Positions 60,770 through 64,000 of a stretch of 64,000 nt of DNA are shown piece by piece. The position numbers and the translations under genes are program-made. The DNA lies in NCBI GenBank assembly GCA_039111475.1, contig JBCCIP010000029.1:11821-75820 (forward strand), given 5' to 3'. This DNA is from JAUIET01 sp039111475. GTDB lineage: Bacteria; Pseudomonadota; Gammaproteobacteria; Pseudomonadales; JAUIET01. Position 1 is the first letter of the stretch; each line of letters starts with the position of its first letter. The notes below the pieces were generated by a model that was not told where the DNA came from, searched no databases, and worked only from the letters and a program-made list of their open reading frames with translations.

Positions 60770-61138
60770 TTACATTACCGTTGAAATAGCGCGTTCGATT
60801 GTTTCAGATGTGAATGGTTTTGCGATTAAGAATTTCGCACCCGCATCCGTTGCAATTTGGCGCATTTCACGAGTAGACTCTGTGGTTATAAACCCAAACA
60901 CCGTATTTATTTCTTTTTCGGTAAGGGCGTTCAGCAATTCTATGCCCGTCATATTGGGCATATTCCAGTCGCATAAAATGAGATCAGGTATATTGCCCAA
61001 ATCGCCCATTATCTTATCGTAGGCAATCTGACCATCTTCTGCTTGCTCAATCTCATTGCCGGCGTAACCAGCCTGACGAAGCGCGCGCACAACCATCATT
61101 CGCATTGCCGCACTGTCATCCACCACCAAAATCTTCAT
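60770..61138 (-). CDS. CheY-like single-domain response regulator
   Basis: 122 residues, receiver only. VVDDSAAMRMMV acidic pocket, phospho-acceptor Asp in DLILCDWNMPNMTGIELL near residue 56, Thr in GFITTESTREM, Lys in FLIAKPFTSETI. Start: the ATG at 61138 has AAAGGA six bases upstream; the open frame to 61261 is not needed. The CDWNMPNMTG motif is like CheY. It may act on the motor or on the neighbouring CheX-like protein; no cheA is in view. Confidence 0.88.
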   Translation of the reverse strand: MKILVVDDSAAMRMMVVRALRQAGYAGNEIEQAEDGQIAYDKIMGDLGNIPDLILCDWNMPNMTGIELLNALTEKEINTVFGFITTESTREMRQIATDAGAKFLIAKPFTSETIERAISTVM

Positions 61139-61307
61139 TCGCATTCCTTTGCTAGACAATAAATAATGCTGCGACACAAAACACTTTTTTGCACTCAACA
61201 ATGTCGCTAGCCTTTTATTAAATATAGCAAAACAGCCTATCTTTTGCCTTTCAATTATCAAAAAATTTGCGAATAAGGCCAGCCTCTACTAACATTTAAT
61301 ATCAGGC

Positions 61308-62174
61308 ATGCAGACAACGCTTTCATGGATGAACGCTTTTGAATTAGCTCAATCCGCCAATAAATTGGCGCCTTTCCCGGACATCGTGTGCCGAATGAAT
61401 GACGCGATAGCCGACGGCACCAGTGACGCTGCGGATATTGGCAATATAATTCTGCTGGATCCTTCTTTGACGGCCTCACTGCTTCGCGCCGCCAATAGTC
61501 CAATCTATATGCGCGTCAAATCCGTCTCCAACATTGATGAAGCAGTCACACTGCTAGGTATGCAGGAGATCAGGAATTTAGCATTCGCAGTGTCGGCTGC
61601 CGACACAGTTAAGGCATTTACTAACCCAATCGTTTCCCTCGAACACGTCTGGAAGCACAGTCTATACACGGCAATTATTGCCGACTCGATAGATCAAGGG
61701 CGAACCAATTCATGCGGCCTATCGCTCTTCACCGCGGGACTATTGCACGACATCGGTCAATTGCTGATGTTCCAACAGAAGCCTGACCTTTCCTGGCGCG
61801 TGATGGAACATGCTCTAAATCACAGCGATGGACGTGCAACCTACGAGTCAGAGAGAGAGTTGTTCGGTTTTGACCATATGGCTGTTGGAGCAGAGCTTGC
61901 CCGGCTCTGGAATTTTCCAACCGAGATTGGAGCAGCGATCGCTCAGCATCACCTGCCTTTTGAAACCGATGCGGTAAGCGATGTCGCAGTGATTGTGCAC
62001 GTGGCTAACAGCGTTGCCGTGCTGGCGGAACTGGACAGTAGTAATATTATGGATGCGCCGCAAATTGATGCGCGAGCGTTTGAGCATCTCGGCCTTCAGC
62101 TCGACTTTGTTATAGAATCTGCTGCCAACGCTCGCGAGATATTACCGGATATGATGGGCGTATTCGCACTATAG
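61308..62174 (+). CDS. HDOD-domain signalling protein
   Basis: 288 residues. HDOD domain about 15-215: LAPFPDIVCRMNDAIADGTSDAADIGNIILLDPSLTASLLRAANSP, then ITLLGM-like AVTLLGMQEIRNLAF, HVWKHSLYTAIIAD, FTAGLLHDIGQLLMF and IGAAIAQHHLPFE. HDOD proteins lack the full HD catalytic set and act in signalling, often in chemotaxis or motility loci. The C-terminus is helical. Divergent from the CheY-like gene. Confidence 0.88.
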   Translation: MQTTLSWMNAFELAQSANKLAPFPDIVCRMNDAIADGTSDAADIGNIILLDPSLTASLLRAANSPIYMRVKSVSNIDEAVTLLGMQEIRNLAFAVSAADTVKAFTNPIVSLEHVWKHSLYTAIIADSIDQGRTNSCGLSLFTAGLLHDIGQLLMFQQKPDLSWRVMEHALNHSDGRATYESERELFGFDHMAVGAELARLWNFPTEIGAAIAQHHLPFETDAVSDVAVIVHVANSVAVLAELDSSNIMDAPQIDARAFEHLGLQLDFVIESAANAREILPDMMGVFAL

Positions 62175-62222
62175 CATTGTTTACTTGAGCTGTTGTGCAC
62201 TGGATTATTGATCAGGGACAAG

Positions 62223-63335
62223 CTAGGCGCTTTTCCTACCCTGTTGCTTGCTCAAGCTCATCTGTGAGCCAGACAAAAAGCCAGTTAGTTTATTCGCTAT
62301 TTGGTTCAGCGGTAGCACGACATCCACGGCGTTTAACTCAATCGCTGCACGCGGCATACCCCAAACTACGCTGCTCTCTTCGTCTTGCGCCACTGTGCGT
62401 GCACCGGCAGCATGCATCGTGGCTAACCCCAGTGCGCCATCTTTCCCCATGCCTGTCAGAATCACACCTATAGAGTGCTCACCTAATACCTTAGCGACCG
62501 AATCAAACAATACGTCAACCGATGGTCGATGACGATTTACTCGCTCGCCATCAGATACTCGGCAAACGTATTTTTCGCCCTGCTTCGCTACTTCAAGGTG
62601 GCGTCCACCCGGCGCCACATAAGCATGCCCATCATAGATGGCTTGTCCATCTTGTGCTTCGCAGACACTCAATGACGTACATTTATCCAATCGCAGAGCA
62701 AATGATTTGCTAAATTCGGGCGGGATATGCTGAGTAATAACAATCCCGGGACAACTTGGCGGCATATCCACCAACACATCTTTTACAGCCTCTGTTCCTC
62801 CTGTTGACGAACCTATTGCTATCAGTTCACGTGACAGCATTTGCTTTGTTGCGCTAGTCGCGGAGCAAAGTTGGCCAGGTTGCTGAGTAACTGACTGATC
62901 AATATTCTTTGCAATACCCGACAAAAGATGTGCGGGTACGCGGGCTGCAATCTTGACCTTTGCCCGTATCTCGTTACTACAGTCGTCCAAATTATTCGCT
63001 AAATCCACTTTTGGCTTGCTCACAAAATCGACCGCCCCAAGGTCCAATGCCTTAAGTGTGGCGTCTGCGCCTCGTTCCGTCAGTGAAGAAATCATGACCA
63101 CCGGCATCGGTCTAAGGCGCATGAGATTCTCCAGAAAGACCAAGCCGTCCATTCTAGGCATCTCGATGTCCAGCGTTATCACATCTGGATTTAAGGCTTT
63201 GATTTTATCTCGCGCGACAAAGGCATCTTGCGCTGTGCCAACAACTTCAATCTCCGAATCAGAATCCAGAATATCCGTTAACAGCCTTCGCATAAGGGCG
63301 GAGTCATCCACAACCAGGGCTCGTATCTTTTTCAC
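62223..63335 (-). CDS. cheB: Chemotaxis methylesterase/deamidase CheB
   Basis: 370 residues. Receiver (1-120) with VVDDSALMRRLL and phospho-acceptor Asp in VITLDIEMPRMDG. A linker joins it to the catalytic domain with Ser in IAIGSSTGGTEAV (near 175), His in VITQHIPPEFS and Asp in ILTGMGKDGALGL. Removes methyl groups from chemoreceptors. The ATG overlaps the cheD stop (ATGA). Confidence 0.97.
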   Translation of the reverse strand: MKKIRALVVDDSALMRRLLTDILDSDSEIEVVGTAQDAFVARDKIKALNPDVITLDIEMPRMDGLVFLENLMRLRPMPVVMISSLTERGADATLKALDLGAVDFVSKPKVDLANNLDDCSNEIRAKVKIAARVPAHLLSGIAKNIDQSVTQQPGQLCSATSATKQMLSRELIAIGSSTGGTEAVKDVLVDMPPSCPGIVITQHIPPEFSKSFALRLDKCTSLSVCEAQDGQAIYDGHAYVAPGGRHLEVAKQGEKYVCRVSDGERVNRHRPSVDVLFDSVAKVLGEHSIGVILTGMGKDGALGLATMHAAGARTVAQDEESSVVWGMPRAAIELNAVDVVLPLNQIANKLTGFLSGSQMSLSKQQGRKSA

Positions 63336-63979
63336 AACTCACCTCGCTGCGTTTTAAATCTCCGCACAGTTTCTCGCTGACCACTCTCTTTTAGCGTAAG
63401 CGTCTTACGGAAACGACTCTCCTGGTGACTAACAACATTTTTCTGCAGAGCTCGCAATTTACGAACCATGACTTTGCCCGTCGATGGTCTGTAGATGACT
63501 TTTCTAGGGTGTTCACCGCCCAGATCTTCGGCCAGCACATTGAGCTTTCTGTCAGAAAGAAATTCTCGAACGAAGCGAATGTTCTTTCTACCAATTTCAC
63601 TTTGCGGCATGTTGAGCACGTTCGCGCCACCGAACACTTTTGCTTCCAGGTTCCGAACATCACAGCCAAGAGCAGCAATATCATCGATCAGATTCTCCAT
63701 TGCAATAAGACCGAATCGAGTTGCCAGCCCTGAGTCCGAATGAACCGATGCGCTTTCTTCGCCAGTGGGTAACATAAAGTGATTCATGCCTCCATATCCC
63801 GAATTAGGGTCTCTGACACAAGCTGATACACAAGAACCCAATACAGTGATAATCCCTTCGCCACCGCTCGCGACGTGGTATTCGCCCGGCAGCAATTTCA
63901 CGAGAACGCAATCGTGTTGATTACTCCATTCGCCAAGTTTTAAACCATTGCTTACAGGATCCGCAGGCACCGGCTTCAT
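63332..63979 (-). CDS. cheD: Chemoreceptor deamidase CheD
   Basis: 215 residues from the ATG at 63979; a GTG at 63994 would add five residues and the frame stays open to the window edge. Catalytic Cys in ITVLGSCVSACVRDP and His in GGMNHFMLP, then LEAKVFGGANVLNMPQSEIGRKN. Deamidates receptor glutamines; in some bacteria it also interacts with CheC. The basic 60-residue C-terminal tail (RFRKTLTLKESGQRETVRRFKTQRGEL) is longer than usual. cheR is probably just outside the window. Confidence 0.94.
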   Translation of the reverse strand: MKPVPADPVSNGLKLGEWSNQHDCVLVKLLPGEYHVASGGEGIITVLGSCVSACVRDPNSGYGGMNHFMLPTGEESASVHSDSGLATRFGLIAMENLIDDIAALGCDVRNLEAKVFGGANVLNMPQSEIGRKNIRFVREFLSDRKLNVLAEDLGGEHPRKVIYRPSTGKVMVRKLRALQKNVVSHQESRFRKTLTLKESGQRETVRRFKTQRGEL

Positions 63980-64000
63980 CCGATATACCGCCACTAGCCA

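Overview
The window is chromosomal DNA from a polarly flagellated gammaproteobacterium, probably marine or environmental. I infer this from three things. The flagellar regulators are of the Pseudomonas type (FleQ, FleS/FleR, with sigma-54 and sigma-28 promoters). The housekeeping order lptG-lptF / pepA-holC-valS is as in pseudomonads. TsaB, BamC, RodZ, TrhO and a DUF1631 protein are also of gammaproteobacterial type. I cannot assign a genus. No tRNA, rRNA, CRISPR array, insertion sequence or prophage was seen.

Layout. 1-7,300: a mostly leftward block of tRNA- and cofactor-related genes (trpS partial, a queuosine-tRNA mannosyltransferase, an M18 aminopeptidase and tsaB, the last three chained by 4-base overlaps), mobA, a lysine/alanine-rich histone H1-like protein, hemH and adk. 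7,400-14,200: a leucine-rich-repeat lipoprotein, a metallo-beta-lactamase-fold protein, bamC-dapA, a DUF3806-like exported protein and a DUF1631 protein. 14,400-18,100: a small catabolic island (SDR, acetaldehyde dehydrogenase, 4-hydroxy-2-oxovalerate aldolase, 2-oxopentenoate hydratase), which is the lower part of a meta-cleavage pathway without a ring-cleavage enzyme. 18,100-35,700: rodZ, trhO, bolA, two OmpR-type two-component systems, lptG/lptF, pepA-holC-valS, a PepSY protein and a membrane-anchored cold-shock-domain protein.

35,700-58,800: a flagellar regulon. fleR, fleS and fleQ are followed by fliS (leftward) and fliC-flaG-fliD-fliT (rightward). Then come the leftward rod/hook genes flgB to flgL, and flgA and flgM-flgN to the right. 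I could read sigma-54 (-24/-12) elements before fleS, flgB and flgF and possibly flgA. I could read sigma-28 elements before fliC, fliS and flgM. This fits the FleQ > FleSR > FliA/FlgM hierarchy. 58,800-64,000: two arsenosugar-type glycosyltransferases, then chemotaxis genes (a CheX-like protein, a CheY-like regulator, an HDOD protein, cheB, cheD).

The outstanding observation is in the 422-base gap between flgE and flgF (52,777-53,198). Read on the flagellar (minus) strand it holds ten consecutive short hairpins in about 230 bases. Their stems differ in sequence, but nearly every one shows AGGA or GGA in its loop. A good sigma-54 promoter lies just upstream. This is the architecture of CsrB/RsmZ-type RNAs that titrate CsrA/RsmA, but placed as the leader of the flgFGHIJKL transcript. 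A further hairpin there would mask the flgF ribosome-binding site.
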